Shown here: piece after piece, positions 53,922 to 62,842 of the stretch | How positions within the stretch are numbered: the first letter of the stretch is position 1 | How the letters are laid out: each line of letters starts with the position of its first letter | IMG/VR virus record: IMGVR_UViG_3300042922_000982 | Span: 62,001-126,000 of that record | DNA from: a virus | Length of the DNA: 64,000 nt | Direction: 5' to 3' (one strand) | Notes under the pieces: model-generated | Database searches by the model: none | Seen by the model: only the letters and a program-made list of their open reading frames with translations | What the model was told of the DNA's origin: nothing | Position numbers and translations under genes: made by a program

Positions 53922-56675
53922 CTACCGCCGCGTCACGCTCGGGGCGGGCGTGCCCGGCTCGTGGAGCAGGGCCGCCCCGCGCGGGCCGCACGCGCTCGCG
54001 TTGCGCAGGCACTCGAACCCGGTATAGGCGTCCGCGTTGACCCTGGCATTCGCGCAGGAGCCGCATTTCTCCACGGCGGGGTCGCCGGAGGACTGACGCC
54101 TCGGCCCGGCGGGCGCGCCGGGCTTGCTGGCCATCGTGGGGGCGTTGGCGGGGGTGTCTCGCAGCGGGGTGGTCTTGGGGTTCTCCCGATCGGCGATGCG
54201 GCAGGGCGTGCAGATGCGCTGGTTGGCGCTGCCCTTGCGCTCGAAGTCCTGCTCGCAGCGCAGGCACGGCGGCAGCGCCCGCTCCTTCTCGTCGGCCGCG
54301 CGGCACTCCGGGCAGACCAGCTCGCGGCCGACCGGGGTGTAGGGCTTCTGGCAATCGCGGCGCTTGCAATTGCGCGGATCGAGCACCCGCTTGTAATTGT
54401 CCGCCGGGGCGCGCTTCGCCTGCACGGCGGGCACCACCGCCTCCACGACCGGATCCGGCGCGGCGATCGCCTTGTCACGGGCGGCGGCCTCCGCCGTGAT
54501 CGTGTCGCGCGCCCGGCAGGCCAAGCACGGGCCGGGCGCCGCGACCGAGTTCTCGCACGTCGGCGTCGCGCACCCGTACCGCACCGGCTCCTTCGGCTCG
54601 GGGGCCGCCTTCGGCTCGGGATCGGGCGTCACCTTCGCGGGGGCCTCGGTGACCTGATCCTCCAGGCACGGGCCGCACACCGTCCGGCCGTCCGACGGCT
54701 GGGCGGGGAACGAGCCGCCGCACATGGCGCACTCAATCGCCACGAACACCTCGTACGCGGCGGGGAGCTTGCCGTCGGCTACCGCGCGGTCGTACGCCTC
54801 GGCCTTCGGCAGGTATTTTTTGAGCGCCCGGCCCTGCGCCTCGGCGTTGATCTCCAGGTTGGACACCTCGGTCTTGAGCGCGTCACGCTCGGCGTTCGCC
54901 CGGCGGATGCCCTCCTCGGTGGCCTCCACCCGGTCGGTCAGCACCCGGTACGCCTGGGACACGTTGTCGGCGATCGCCCCCTCGGCGCGCCACACCAGGC
55001 TGGGGTCGATGCGATCGATGGCGCCGCCCACCGCCGAGAGCGTCTGCGTGGCCTCCCGCCCCCGGTGCACCCCGGCCTCGAGGACCTGGATGACGTTGAG
55101 CACGTTGTCGGCGAACGAGGTCGTGTTGTCCCAGGGCTGCTGCGTGTTGGCGATGACGTAGGCGCGCACGCGGTCCTGATCGGCACCCAGCCGGGCCAGT
55201 TGCCCGCCCGCGACGATCGCCTTGATGTTGGCGAGGAAGCCCTGCTCGTCGTCCCACACGGCGCCCAACTCGCGGAACCAAGCCGACACCGCCTCGATCG
55301 CCTCGATGCGCTCGGATAGGTACGCCTCGTCGGCCTCCACGGCGCGCAGCTTGACGTTGATCTCACGGGTGAGGCCCTCTAGCTCGGCGATCTTGGCCTC
55401 GGTTTCCGGGCTGGCGCCCGACGCCTTGAGCGCGGCCACCTGGCCGGACATGCGCTCGTAGTCGGCCGTTAGCTCGGTGTAGCCGATGATCAAGGTGTGC
55501 AGGTTGTCCCATAGTTCCTGCCCCTCGTCGTAGAACCCGGCCAGGCGCATGGAGGCCGCCACGTCGTTTCCGGCGTTGTGCAGCCGCTTGATGGTCTCCT
55601 CCTGGGCCAGGACCCGCTCGGCGTTGTGCTTGCCCTCGTCGCGGTAGCGCGCGCACTGAATCTTGAGGCTCTCCACGATCGGGAGCTTAGTGACGGGGTC
55701 GAGCTGCCCCTCGGGGTTCTCGGCGATCGCCTTGTGCGCGTCCGCCAACTGGAAGGTCAGGTCCTCGTTGAGCCCCTCCACCTCGCGCAGCCGCACCTTG
55801 GCGCGCTCGCACTGGTCGACGACCGCGTGGTAGGCCCGCGTCTGCTCGGCGAGCGCGCGCTCAAGATCGTCGCGCTTGGCCTGGCTCTCCTTGAGCGATT
55901 CGCGCAGCCCGTCCTCGCGGGTGATCGGGCCGGGGAAGCCGCCCTCCACGAGCCCCGCGAGGCGATCGCCGTGCGCCTGCTTGGCCCGCTCGGCCTCCAA
56001 CTGGGCCTGCACGTCGGATAGCTCCATGCGCAGGTGCGCCAGGTCCTTGGCGCCCGGCGTGTGCCCCCAAATTTGCAGGCGCATATCGAGGTCCTTGCAC
56101 TCGCGCCGCGCGGCCTCGAGATCCTGGTGCAGCCGGGTGATGGCCGCCACCGCCGCCGCCGTGGGCGTGACGCCCAGGTTGTCCACGAGCCCGGCGCCTG
56201 CGATCGCCCGGTGAATGGCCGCCGTGATGCCGGGCAGGGCCGCCTCCTCGGCCGCGCGCAACTCGTCGTGGCAAATGGCCAGCTCATGGCGCAGGAGCGC
56301 GATCGCCTCGGTCTCGTCGGCGGCCAGGGCCGCGCCCGCGATCGCCAGCTCGTCGATCAGGCTGCGCAGGGCGTGCAGGGTGGCCTCGATGGGCCCCTCG
56401 GCGGTGGCGTCGGGCGCCCATGGGATGTCGTGCGCCGCGCAGAGCGCCCCGATCCGCTTGAATCCCTCGTCGAGGGTGGCGATCGTCTGGCGGGCGGCGG
56501 TGGTGAGGGAATCGTCGGGCTTGTGGCGCGCGTTGCGGCGCAGCACCTCGACCTCTTTTTCACGCAGGGCCAGCTCGGCGGTGAGATCCGCGATCGATTG
56601 GGCCTGATGGACGGCGAGATCACGCCAGCGGGGCGTGAGGACGCCCTCGCGATCGGTAGGGACCAGATGGGACAT
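53922..56675 (-). CDS. Long coiled-coil protein with multiple zinc ribbons, 917 aa
   Basis: ATG at 56675 with CAGGAG 12-16 nt upstream. Residues about 20-640 are rich in heptads (LEAARRECKDLDMRLQI; RDDLERALAEQTRAYHAVVD; LEGLTREINVKLRAVEADEA), so a long rod is expected. From about residue 665 there are at least five zinc sites (CAMCGG/CGPC, CATPTCEN/CLAC, CKRRDC/CPEC, CLRCE/CTPC, CGSC/C). Could be a structural rod, packaging scaffold or a spacer protein; tape-measure function is unlikely from the zinc content and position. Comes after an extended -10 promoter at 56.79 kb. Confidence 0.75.
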   Translation of the reverse strand: MSHLVPTDREGVLTPRWRDLAVHQAQSIADLTAELALREKEVEVLRRNARHKPDDSLTTAARQTIATLDEGFKRIGALCAAHDIPWAPDATAEGPIEATLHALRSLIDELAIAGAALAADETEAIALLRHELAICHDELRAAEEAALPGITAAIHRAIAGAGLVDNLGVTPTAAAVAAITRLHQDLEAARRECKDLDMRLQIWGHTPGAKDLAHLRMELSDVQAQLEAERAKQAHGDRLAGLVEGGFPGPITREDGLRESLKESQAKRDDLERALAEQTRAYHAVVDQCERAKVRLREVEGLNEDLTFQLADAHKAIAENPEGQLDPVTKLPIVESLKIQCARYRDEGKHNAERVLAQEETIKRLHNAGNDVAASMRLAGFYDEGQELWDNLHTLIIGYTELTADYERMSGQVAALKASGASPETEAKIAELEGLTREINVKLRAVEADEAYLSERIEAIEAVSAWFRELGAVWDDEQGFLANIKAIVAGGQLARLGADQDRVRAYVIANTQQPWDNTTSFADNVLNVIQVLEAGVHRGREATQTLSAVGGAIDRIDPSLVWRAEGAIADNVSQAYRVLTDRVEATEEGIRRANAERDALKTEVSNLEINAEAQGRALKKYLPKAEAYDRAVADGKLPAAYEVFVAIECAMCGGSFPAQPSDGRTVCGPCLEDQVTEAPAKVTPDPEPKAAPEPKEPVRYGCATPTCENSVAAPGPCLACRARDTITAEAAARDKAIAAPDPVVEAVVPAVQAKRAPADNYKRVLDPRNCKRRDCQKPYTPVGRELVCPECRAADEKERALPPCLRCEQDFERKGSANQRICTPCRIADRENPKTTPLRDTPANAPTMASKPGAPAGPRRQSSGDPAVEKCGSCANARVNADAYTGFECLRNASACGPRGAALLHEPGTPAPSVTRR

Positions 56676-56791
56676 GCTTGGATGGGGCTCCTGCGACGGT
56701 GCCCCGGTTGCTACGCGGGACACAGGGGGAGGGGACAACGCCCGGCGATCGCGGAGGTGGGCCGCGATGGGGGCCGGGCAACGGGGTCAAC

Positions 56792-56800
56792 ATGGTAGCA
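56792..56800 (-). promoter_or_regulatory. Extended -10 promoter
   Basis: Minus strand TG-c-TACCAT, followed by GTTGACC. The leader to the 917-aa gene would be about 110 nt. An AT-rich patch (TTTATAACGCTTAA) lies about 30 nt upstream. Confidence 0.45.
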
Positions 56801-56866
56801 CAAACCAGCCCCCGCGCCCGTTAAGCGTTATAAACCGACACCGGGCAAGCGGGCTATGCGATGGGC

Positions 56867-57943
56867 CTATGCGTCGAAGGCCGTCCGCGTCCCGTACATG
56901 GTCGCGTCCCGCTCCTGCGCCTCGGCCTGCGCCTGGATATCGGCGAGCTTGGCCTTCATCTCGTCCCAGGCGGTGGCCCCGGTGCGATCGCGCACGGCTT
57001 CCACGCTCTCGACCGCTGCGCGCACCTTCTCGATGGTCATGCCGGGCTGCCGGGCGATCGCGAAGACCCGCTCCTCGCTGAGCGTCATTCCGGCGGGCTG
57101 GGGCGCCACCGACACCGCCTTGGCCATGGCCGCCGCGTACCCGTCCGCGCCCTTCTGGTACGCCGTGATCACGGCCTCGAACATGCGAAAGAACGCCTCG
57201 CGCGCCTCATCACCGATCGCCGCCGGTTGAGACTGTGTCTCCTGCGCCGGGGGCTTCGAGCGCTCCCCGACCATGCGCGCGCGGTTGGCCTCGTGGATGC
57301 GGGCCTCGGTGTGATCGATGAGCGCGAAAAACGCCGAGTGCCGGTGCCGGGGCTCGGCAGGCGGCGCGGCCACGGGCTCGGCGATCGCCTGCGCGCGATC
57401 ATCGGCGATTCGCCCCACCATGCCGCCGGGCACGGGCTCGTCGGCGCCGCGCTCGACCGTGGTGCCGTCGTAGGTGTAGACGAAGCCCGCCACGAGCCCC
57501 ATGCTGTCGAGCGAGGCGGCCAGGGGCGTCGGCATGACGGTGTAGCCCCGGTTCGTGGCCTCGTGCCATTGGCCCAGGTGGAAGCCGCCCGCCGTGGTGT
57601 GCGCGCGCACCCCCACCTGCGGCTCGGGCCAATCGATCAGCACCGAGCGCCGCGTGGCGATCGCCGCCTTGCGCCCCCACCAGGCCGGGCGCCTGAATTG
57701 CGGCCAGCGGGGAGCCGGGAGCCTGAGCGCCCAGCCGAGCGCGCCCCTGAGCTTGCCGTCCAGCTTGCCCTCGACGCCCCACTGGATGCCCCAGGCGAGC
57801 GCGATGATCACGCCGTTGATCGCCATGTTGGCGACGAGCGTCGGCGGGTGGATCTTGAGCACGGTCGGCAGGGCGATCAACGTGCCTGCGGTGATGCCGA
57901 TGGTGACGGGCCAGCCGATGTTGGGGACGAATTTCTTGGCCAT
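56867..57943 (-). CDS. Membrane-anchored hypothetical protein, 358 aa
   Basis: ATG behind AGAGGAGAACCGCGCC. Two N-terminal hydrophobic helices (GWPVTIGITAGTLIALPTVL and LVANMAINGVIIALAWGIQW) separated by a short loop, then a basic segment (RWPQFRRPAWWGRKAA), an alpha/beta middle and a helical C-terminus (YAAAMAKAVSVAPQPAGMTL). Lies directly downstream of the terminase region. Possibly an inner-membrane protein for injection or takeover; no family recognised. Confidence 0.7.
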   Translation of the reverse strand: MAKKFVPNIGWPVTIGITAGTLIALPTVLKIHPPTLVANMAINGVIIALAWGIQWGVEGKLDGKLRGALGWALRLPAPRWPQFRRPAWWGRKAAIATRRSVLIDWPEPQVGVRAHTTAGGFHLGQWHEATNRGYTVMPTPLAASLDSMGLVAGFVYTYDGTTVERGADEPVPGGMVGRIADDRAQAIAEPVAAPPAEPRHRHSAFFALIDHTEARIHEANRARMVGERSKPPAQETQSQPAAIGDEAREAFFRMFEAVITAYQKGADGYAAAMAKAVSVAPQPAGMTLSEERVFAIARQPGMTIEKVRAAVESVEAVRDRTGATAWDEMKAKLADIQAQAEAQERDATMYGTRTAFDA

Positions 57944-58006
57944 GGCGCGGTTCTCCTCTGGGGCGGGGCCCCCTGGTTGGCGGTGGAGTGCGGTTGCTTG
58001 CAGGCG

Positions 58007-58012
58007 ATGGTA
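58007..58012 (-). promoter_or_regulatory. Weak -10 candidate
   Basis: Minus strand TACCAT overlaps the stop of the upstream gene (TAGTACCAT). Same hexamer as the promoter at 56.79 kb, but no extended TG or -35. Confidence 0.25.
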
Positions 58013-58336
58013 CTACAGGCGGATCTGGATGGGCAAGTTGCACGCCGGGCACGGCGCCACCTTGGCGGTCACCTCGACCGTGACGTAGCCCTTGTGGTGC
58101 GGGCAATACACGTCGCGGGTGCGGGGCATCGCCGTGGCGGGCGCCTCCTCGCGCCGCTTGGCGATCGCCCGGCGGGTGTAGTCGACCATCATGTCGGCGG
58201 TGTGCTGCGCGTCGAGCCGCACGGGGTCCATGGCCGGGCCCGGCGGCAGGCCCTCGATGACGTCCGCGCCGCCCTGCTCGTAGCCGATCACGAACGCGTC
58301 TAGTTGATCCAGGGTGTAGTCGGGGGGAATTTGCAT
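58013..58336 (-). CDS. Zinc-ribbon protein sharing the terminase tail, 107 aa
   Basis: ATG behind CAGGAGACCCCC. The first 75 residues are helical; the last 30 (YCPHHKGYVTVEVTAK then PCPACNLPIQIRL) are nearly the same as the C-terminus of the large terminase upstream. The shared unit has C-x2-H and C-x2-C ligands. Perhaps a terminase-associated adaptor. Confidence 0.65.
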   Translation of the reverse strand: MQIPPDYTLDQLDAFVIGYEQGGADVIEGLPPGPAMDPVRLDAQHTADMMVDYTRRAIAKRREEAPATAMPRTRDVYCPHHKGYVTVEVTAKVAPCPACNLPIQIRL

Positions 58337-58360
58337 GGGGGTCTCCTGCTATGCCGGGCC

Positions 58361-60376
58361 CTAGAGCCGGGACTGGATGGGCAAGTCGCACACGGGGCAC
58401 GGCGCCACCTTCTCGGTCGCGTCGATCTCGACGTGCCCCTTGTGGTGGGGGCACCACACGTCGCGGGTGTTCTTGGGGCGATCGTCTTGCGGGTGGCGAT
58501 CGCCGTCTTGCACCGAGCCCGCCCCGCGCGGCAGGTCGAAGAACACGGACGCGCCTCCCGAGCGGGTGATCGCCTGGTGCGCGACCACCATGACCGCATC
58601 GAGCGCGTCGTCGGTCTGCACCGGGCCCGCCGTGGGGGCGTGGGCTGCGATCAGGCGCTTCTTTTTGGTGTTGCGGCCCTTGAGGCTCTTGAGCGCGGCC
58701 ATCATTTCGCGTTTGAGCAGCATGATCGAGTAGATCGGCCACTTGGTCTCGTCGTCGTCCCAGCCGTCTTTCTCAAGCTCCTTGTCGGCCATGGCCCACA
58801 ATTCCGGCGGCGTCTCGGGCAGGGCCAGGCGCTCCTCGAACACCAGCTGCTTGAAGTTGGTGGCCAGCTCGTCGTTGAAGACGTCCGTGAAGGTCGTCTT
58901 GATCGCGTTGATGCCCATGTCCTCGAGGTCCTGGATCATCTGGATGCTGCTGAATTGGTCGAAGGATACCTGCGTCACCGTGACCCGCTTGGCGATCCGC
59001 TTGATGAACGGCAGCAGCTCCTTGGTGTAACCCACCTCGCGGTTGAACGCGCGAATCAGGTCGATCACGACCACGCCCTTGCGGACGTGCCCGACGGCCA
59101 CCACGAGGCGATCGCCGCCTTCGGAGGTGTCGACGTGCACCACGCGCTCGTACTTGCGCGCGTCCTTGACGAACGCCTCTTCAAGCTCCCGATCCGAGAT
59201 GGTGCCGAGCGGCATGGCCGCCGTGCGCCCGGTCAGGGCGGTGTAGAGCTTGACCATGGCCTCGAATTGGCTCGCCACGTTGGGCAGCAGGTTCTTGGCG
59301 CCGGTGAAGAATTGCGCGCCGTACTCGGTCTCGGCGACGTCGGGGTCCTTGCGGTACTCGGCGGCGTAGTCGTCTTTCGTCTCGCCGGGGATCATCTCCC
59401 ACGAGGCCAGCTGCACCACGAGCGCGTTCTCGAACGTGCCCGCGATCGCCTGGCAGTACAACTCGTAGAGCACGCCGTCGGCCTCGGCGGGCGAGGACAG
59501 GATCAGCACGATGCCCTTCCCCTTGGCGCGGGTCTTGACCGCGCTTCGGATGGCGGTGTAGAGCGCGCGATCCGATCGAGGCCCCGACGTCTTCTCGGCG
59601 AAGGCGATCTCGTCGTGGATGTAAACGACCGTGTCACGGCCACGGCCCGACTTGGAGTTAGACGAGCCCCGCTCCGCCCACAGGTGCTTGCCGAACTTCA
59701 TCATGCCTTTGATCGGCGGGCTATACCGGCCGTTGAACCACTTGACGCGCTCGATGAAGCTGACGAACGCATCGAAGAACTCGCCCGCCTGCGCGGCCGA
59801 GGTGGCCACGTTCTGGATGCGCAGCGCCTTCAAGGCGGCCAGGTTGAACAGGGCGTGCGGGTTCGGCTGACTCAGGATGCGGTGGCCCTGGTGCCCGGCC
59901 GTGCCTGCCGCGAAGGTGGTCTTACCGCCGCCACGGCCGATGATCAGCACGATCGTCCGGGGCTCCGAGCTATTGTCGTCCAGGCTCTCGAAGACCTGGG
60001 CGTACGGGTTTTTGCGGCTCTTCAGGTACGCCCAATCGGCCACCTCGTCGTACCAGTAGACGCCCGCGTCGTCCTGCTCGACGCAATGGCCCATGGTGCG
60101 CATCAGCTTCTCGCCGTCGAAGCCCAAGCACATGGTCGCGGCATCGAACGGGTAGCGCGCCAGGCGCGTGTCGAGCGGCCGGTGATTGGCGGCGTTGTCG
60201 ATCACCTTGGCGAGCAGCCGCTGGCGCGGGCGCAGGATCATGTGCGCCCAGTCCTCGTGCTCCAGAAACACGTCGAGCGGCACGACCTCACCCGATTGAT
60301 CTGTGCCCTCTTCGAGCATCGAGATCATGCGGGTGTAGGCGTCGTCCGCCAGGATGGTCTTGCTCGCCACCGCCAT
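58361..60376 (-). CDS. Terminase large subunit, 671 aa
   Basis: ATPase: Walker A GRGGGKTT at about 147-154, Walker B VVYIHDE with acidic pair at about 255-256. Nuclease: acidic residues in VVHVDTSEGGDRL (about 414), QVSFDQFSSIQ and QTDDALDAV (about 590), the RNase H-like set of large terminases. It powers DNA packaging and cuts the concatemer. An extra C-terminal zinc ribbon (CPHHKGHVEIDATEK, CPVCDLPIQSRL) is unusual and is duplicated in the next gene. Just downstream of two small genes and a probable small terminase. Confidence 0.92.
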   Translation of the reverse strand: MAVASKTILADDAYTRMISMLEEGTDQSGEVVPLDVFLEHEDWAHMILRPRQRLLAKVIDNAANHRPLDTRLARYPFDAATMCLGFDGEKLMRTMGHCVEQDDAGVYWYDEVADWAYLKSRKNPYAQVFESLDDNSSEPRTIVLIIGRGGGKTTFAAGTAGHQGHRILSQPNPHALFNLAALKALRIQNVATSAAQAGEFFDAFVSFIERVKWFNGRYSPPIKGMMKFGKHLWAERGSSNSKSGRGRDTVVYIHDEIAFAEKTSGPRSDRALYTAIRSAVKTRAKGKGIVLILSSPAEADGVLYELYCQAIAGTFENALVVQLASWEMIPGETKDDYAAEYRKDPDVAETEYGAQFFTGAKNLLPNVASQFEAMVKLYTALTGRTAAMPLGTISDRELEEAFVKDARKYERVVHVDTSEGGDRLVVAVGHVRKGVVVIDLIRAFNREVGYTKELLPFIKRIAKRVTVTQVSFDQFSSIQMIQDLEDMGINAIKTTFTDVFNDELATNFKQLVFEERLALPETPPELWAMADKELEKDGWDDDETKWPIYSIMLLKREMMAALKSLKGRNTKKKRLIAAHAPTAGPVQTDDALDAVMVVAHQAITRSGGASVFFDLPRGAGSVQDGDRHPQDDRPKNTRDVWCPHHKGHVEIDATEKVAPCPVCDLPIQSRL

Positions 60377-60379
60377 GGG

Positions 60380-60778
60380 TCAGTCCTGCCGTTTCTGGGT
60401 GCGCGGCGCGTGCTGCGCCTCGATGGCGTGATCGGCGGCCAGGCTGCGCAAGTTGGCCGCGATCGCCGCCGCGCCGGGGTCGCCTAGCGCCTCCACCTGC
60501 CGGGCGATCGCGCTCAATTGCCGGTTCATGCGCATGAGCCGATCGGTGCTACCGGCCAGGGCCCGCAAATCCGCCAGGGCGGGCAGGAGGCCGTTGAGCG
60601 CACGGTGCGCGTCAAGCTCGGCCTGCCGGGCGCGGCCGTCGGGTGGAATCTCGACCATGTACGTGCCCGTCACATGGCACACCTCGAAGCGCGCTTCCGG
60701 GTCGTGCCGCTGGGCGATCTCCTCCGGGGTGGCCACCCGGTACAGGGGCTCGCCCTGGTGCGCGGTGGGGTTAGGCAT
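60380..60778 (-). CDS. Hypothetical protein, 132 aa
   Basis: ATG at 60778, overlapping the upstream gene by 8 nt. A beta segment (FEVCHVTGTYMVEIPPDGRA) and a helical C-terminus (LPALADLRALAGSTDRLMRM). Ends 3 nt before the terminase start, so probably co-translated with it. No family recognised. Confidence 0.65.
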   Translation of the reverse strand: MPNPTAHQGEPLYRVATPEEIAQRHDPEARFEVCHVTGTYMVEIPPDGRARQAELDAHRALNGLLPALADLRALAGSTDRLMRMNRQLSAIARQVEALGDPGAAAIAANLRSLAADHAIEAQHAPRTQKRQD

Positions 60779-61169
60779 CGCTTGCGCCCTCCGAGGCCCC
60801 TTGCCGGGCATCGTGGGGGCCGCGCTGGGCCATCGCGCGCCGCTCATCCTGGGCCGCATGGACGGCGCGGAGGACCTGGGTCTCCAGGTGGCGCAGCGCG
60901 GCGATCGCCACCTCGCCCAGCGGGGTGTCCGGGTCGGCGATCATGTGGTCCTTGTAGATGCCGGGGTAGTGCGATCGCAGGTAGTCCCGCAGCCGCTCGG
61001 GGTCGCCCAAGACGGCGACGCCTGTGCGGTCGGGGCCGAGCGCGTAGTCGATCCCGATCAGGACGTGTTCGCCCTGGGCCTGCTCGCCCTGCCACCGCTG
61101 GCCGGGGTCGGTGAAGGCGCGCGGGTTGGGGGTGGCGTTGAGGGCCTGCTCGGCGTGGGTGTCGTGCAT
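60771..61169 (-). CDS. Hypothetical protein, 132 aa
   Basis: Starts 3 nt after the probable small terminase. The segment VLIGIDYALGPDRTGVAVLG recalls the first strand of RNase H-like nucleases, but further acidic motifs of that fold are not evident; the rest is helical. Function unclear; sits in the packaging operon. Confidence 0.6.
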   Translation of the reverse strand: MHDTHAEQALNATPNPRAFTDPGQRWQGEQAQGEHVLIGIDYALGPDRTGVAVLGDPERLRDYLRSHYPGIYKDHMIADPDTPLGEVAIAALRHLETQVLRAVHAAQDERRAMAQRGPHDARQGASEGASDA

Positions 61170-61172
61170 GGG

Positions 61173-61871
61173 TTAGCTCCCTTGGCTCTGGAGGCGGGCG
61201 AGTTCCTTGGCGATCGCCCGCGCGTTTTCGGGACAGACGGTGTTGATGGCGCTCTGCACGTTGGTCATGAACCGTTCGAGCGCCTGGTAGTTGTAGAAGG
61301 TGCCGACCACGTTGTTGTACTTGTCCACGATGTCGGACACGGCCTTCTCGGCTTTCAGTGCCTCGCCCTCCAGCCGGGCGACGTCGCCGTAGCCCACCTG
61401 TAGCAGCGCGGGCTTGTGGCGCACCGTGATCTCGGACACCTCCTCGGCGCCGCAGCGCGTGCACAATCCGGGGTACTGGTGCCCGTCGGGGCTGCCGAGC
61501 ACAAAGTAGCGCGCGTGGCGGGCATCGAGCTCGATGCGCTTGGCGATCGCCTTCACGCGGCCGATCGCGTTGGTCAGCTCGGTTATCATGTCCAGGCCGC
61601 CGACCAGGGCGCCGACGCGGGTGGTGCTATCCGCCTGGGGCGGCAAGCCGCCTGCGGGCATGGCGCGCCCCACGCTACCCGCCACCTTGGCCGCGATCGC
61701 CGCCTCGGCCTTCTTGCGCAGCGCGATCGCCGTCGGCTTCGACACGCCGGTCACGGCCTTGACCTCCTCGAGCGTCACCTTGCGCCCGATCATGGCCGCC
61801 GCCTCGAGCAAGTCGATCACGGCGGGCAGTTGTTTGTCCTTCGGCAGCTTGCCGGGGCTAGTTTCCGACAC
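61173..61871 (-). CDS. Probable terminase small subunit, 232 aa
   Basis: N-terminal helix-turn-helix (IGRKVTLEEVKAVTGVSKPT with AIALRKKAEAAI), then a long helical oligomerisation-like region and one Cys pair (CTRCGAEE). Size, helix-turn-helix and position two small genes upstream of the large terminase fit a DNA-recognition subunit. No direct family match is claimed. Overlaps the upstream gene by 14 nt behind GAAAGGAGGCCGCC. Confidence 0.55.
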   Translation of the reverse strand: MSETSPGKLPKDKQLPAVIDLLEAAAMIGRKVTLEEVKAVTGVSKPTAIALRKKAEAAIAAKVAGSVGRAMPAGGLPPQADSTTRVGALVGGLDMITELTNAIGRVKAIAKRIELDARHARYFVLGSPDGHQYPGLCTRCGAEEVSEITVRHKPALLQVGYGDVARLEGEALKAEKAVSDIVDKYNNVVGTFYNYQALERFMTNVQSAINTVCPENARAIAKELARLQSQGS

Positions 61872-62739
61872 GGGCGGCCTCCTTTCGGCGTGGGCGGGCG
61901 TAGATGGGGCGGTTGCACAGCGCGGCGGGGCGATCGGCGCCGCCGTGGTGCTTGGCGTACTGGTGGCAGGCCGGGCAGCGGCCCCGCACGAAGCCCTTCC
62001 CGGTGCGATCGCACGGCGGGTTCACGCACACGGCGCCCCGGCGGGCGATCGCCTCGCGCCAGGCGACAAGCTCCTGCGCCGTGCGATCGCGATCGTGCTG
62101 CTCGTGGAATCGGGTGCACCCGGCGCAGCGCCCGTAGCGCGTCCGCCCCGCGATCGTCGGCCCGGCGCACACGATGCACGCGGGTCGGACGCCCGCGAGC
62201 CTGCTCTCCAGCGCGGCGATCGCCTCGCGCGTGATGTCCTCGCCATGCTTGCGCCGGTACACGTAGCACCTCACGCAGCGGCCCTTGCGCGGCTTCTCGG
62301 TGGGGGCCGTGCAGTTGACGCACTCGGACACGATCACCCGTTTCTGGCGCGGGCCCGTTTTCTCGTAGCCGGGCCCCCAGCCGCGCCGCTCGACGCCGTC
62401 GGTCGAGCCGCGCTGGTAGCCCGTGGGCGGGCGATCGACGCTGCGCAGGCGCCGGTACTCGTAGCACGCATGGCAGCGGCCCTTGCGGGGCTGCTCGGTG
62501 AGGCGCTTGCAGTTGCCGCAACAGACGGCGGGCTTGGGGGGGACGCCACTCGCGCGGCGCCGGGGCGCCCGGTCCGGATCGCGCTCGGTGCCGTAGCGGC
62601 GTATGTGGTTGTAGCACCTCACGCACCGCCCGGCGACCAGCTTGACGATCGCCCGGCCGTCGGGGCAGATGGCGTTGGCGCACACGCCGGGTGGGATCGG
62701 CTTCCGGCCGCCGCGCTGCGGGGCGAACACGCTACTCAT
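61858..62739 (-). CDS. Five-repeat zinc-array protein, 293 aa
   Basis: Five tandem units of a C-x2-4-C, about 10 residues, GRC-x2-C-x-Y/F, R-R pattern: VAGRCVRCYNHIRRYG, KGRCHACYEYRR, KGRCVRCYVYRRKHG, YGRCAGCTRFHEQH, RGRCPACHQYAKHHG. Each probably binds one zinc. Similar single units occur next to HNH endonucleases and in phage DNA-binding proteins. No catalytic domain is visible, so it may be a pure DNA- or RNA-reading array. ATG overlaps the 36-aa gene. Confidence 0.75.
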   Translation of the reverse strand: MSSVFAPQRGGRKPIPPGVCANAICPDGRAIVKLVAGRCVRCYNHIRRYGTERDPDRAPRRRASGVPPKPAVCCGNCKRLTEQPRKGRCHACYEYRRLRSVDRPPTGYQRGSTDGVERRGWGPGYEKTGPRQKRVIVSECVNCTAPTEKPRKGRCVRCYVYRRKHGEDITREAIAALESRLAGVRPACIVCAGPTIAGRTRYGRCAGCTRFHEQHDRDRTAQELVAWREAIARRGAVCVNPPCDRTGKGFVRGRCPACHQYAKHHGGADRPAALCNRPIYARPRRKEAARVGN

Positions 62740-62842
62740 GCGACACCTCGCGCGCGCCGGTGAACGCGCAGACGGCCAGGTGGGCGATCGCGTAGACGGC
62801 CACGGCCCCCAAAGACACGATCAACGGGTGGGCCTGGATCAC
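62732..62842 (-). CDS. Single-span membrane peptide, 36 aa
   Basis: GTG in a GTGA overlap with the repressor-like gene; the stop overlaps the next ATG. One clear hydrophobic helix (PLIVSLGAVAVYAIAHLAVC). Overlaps on both sides support it as a real gene. Could be a holin-like or regulatory micro-protein. Confidence 0.5.
   Translation of the reverse strand: MIQAHPLIVSLGAVAVYAIAHLAVCAFTGAREVSHE

Noticed and set aside
58304-60487. Plus-strand open frame of 727 codons
   Set aside because: Antisense to the large terminase, whose ATPase and nuclease motifs are unambiguous.
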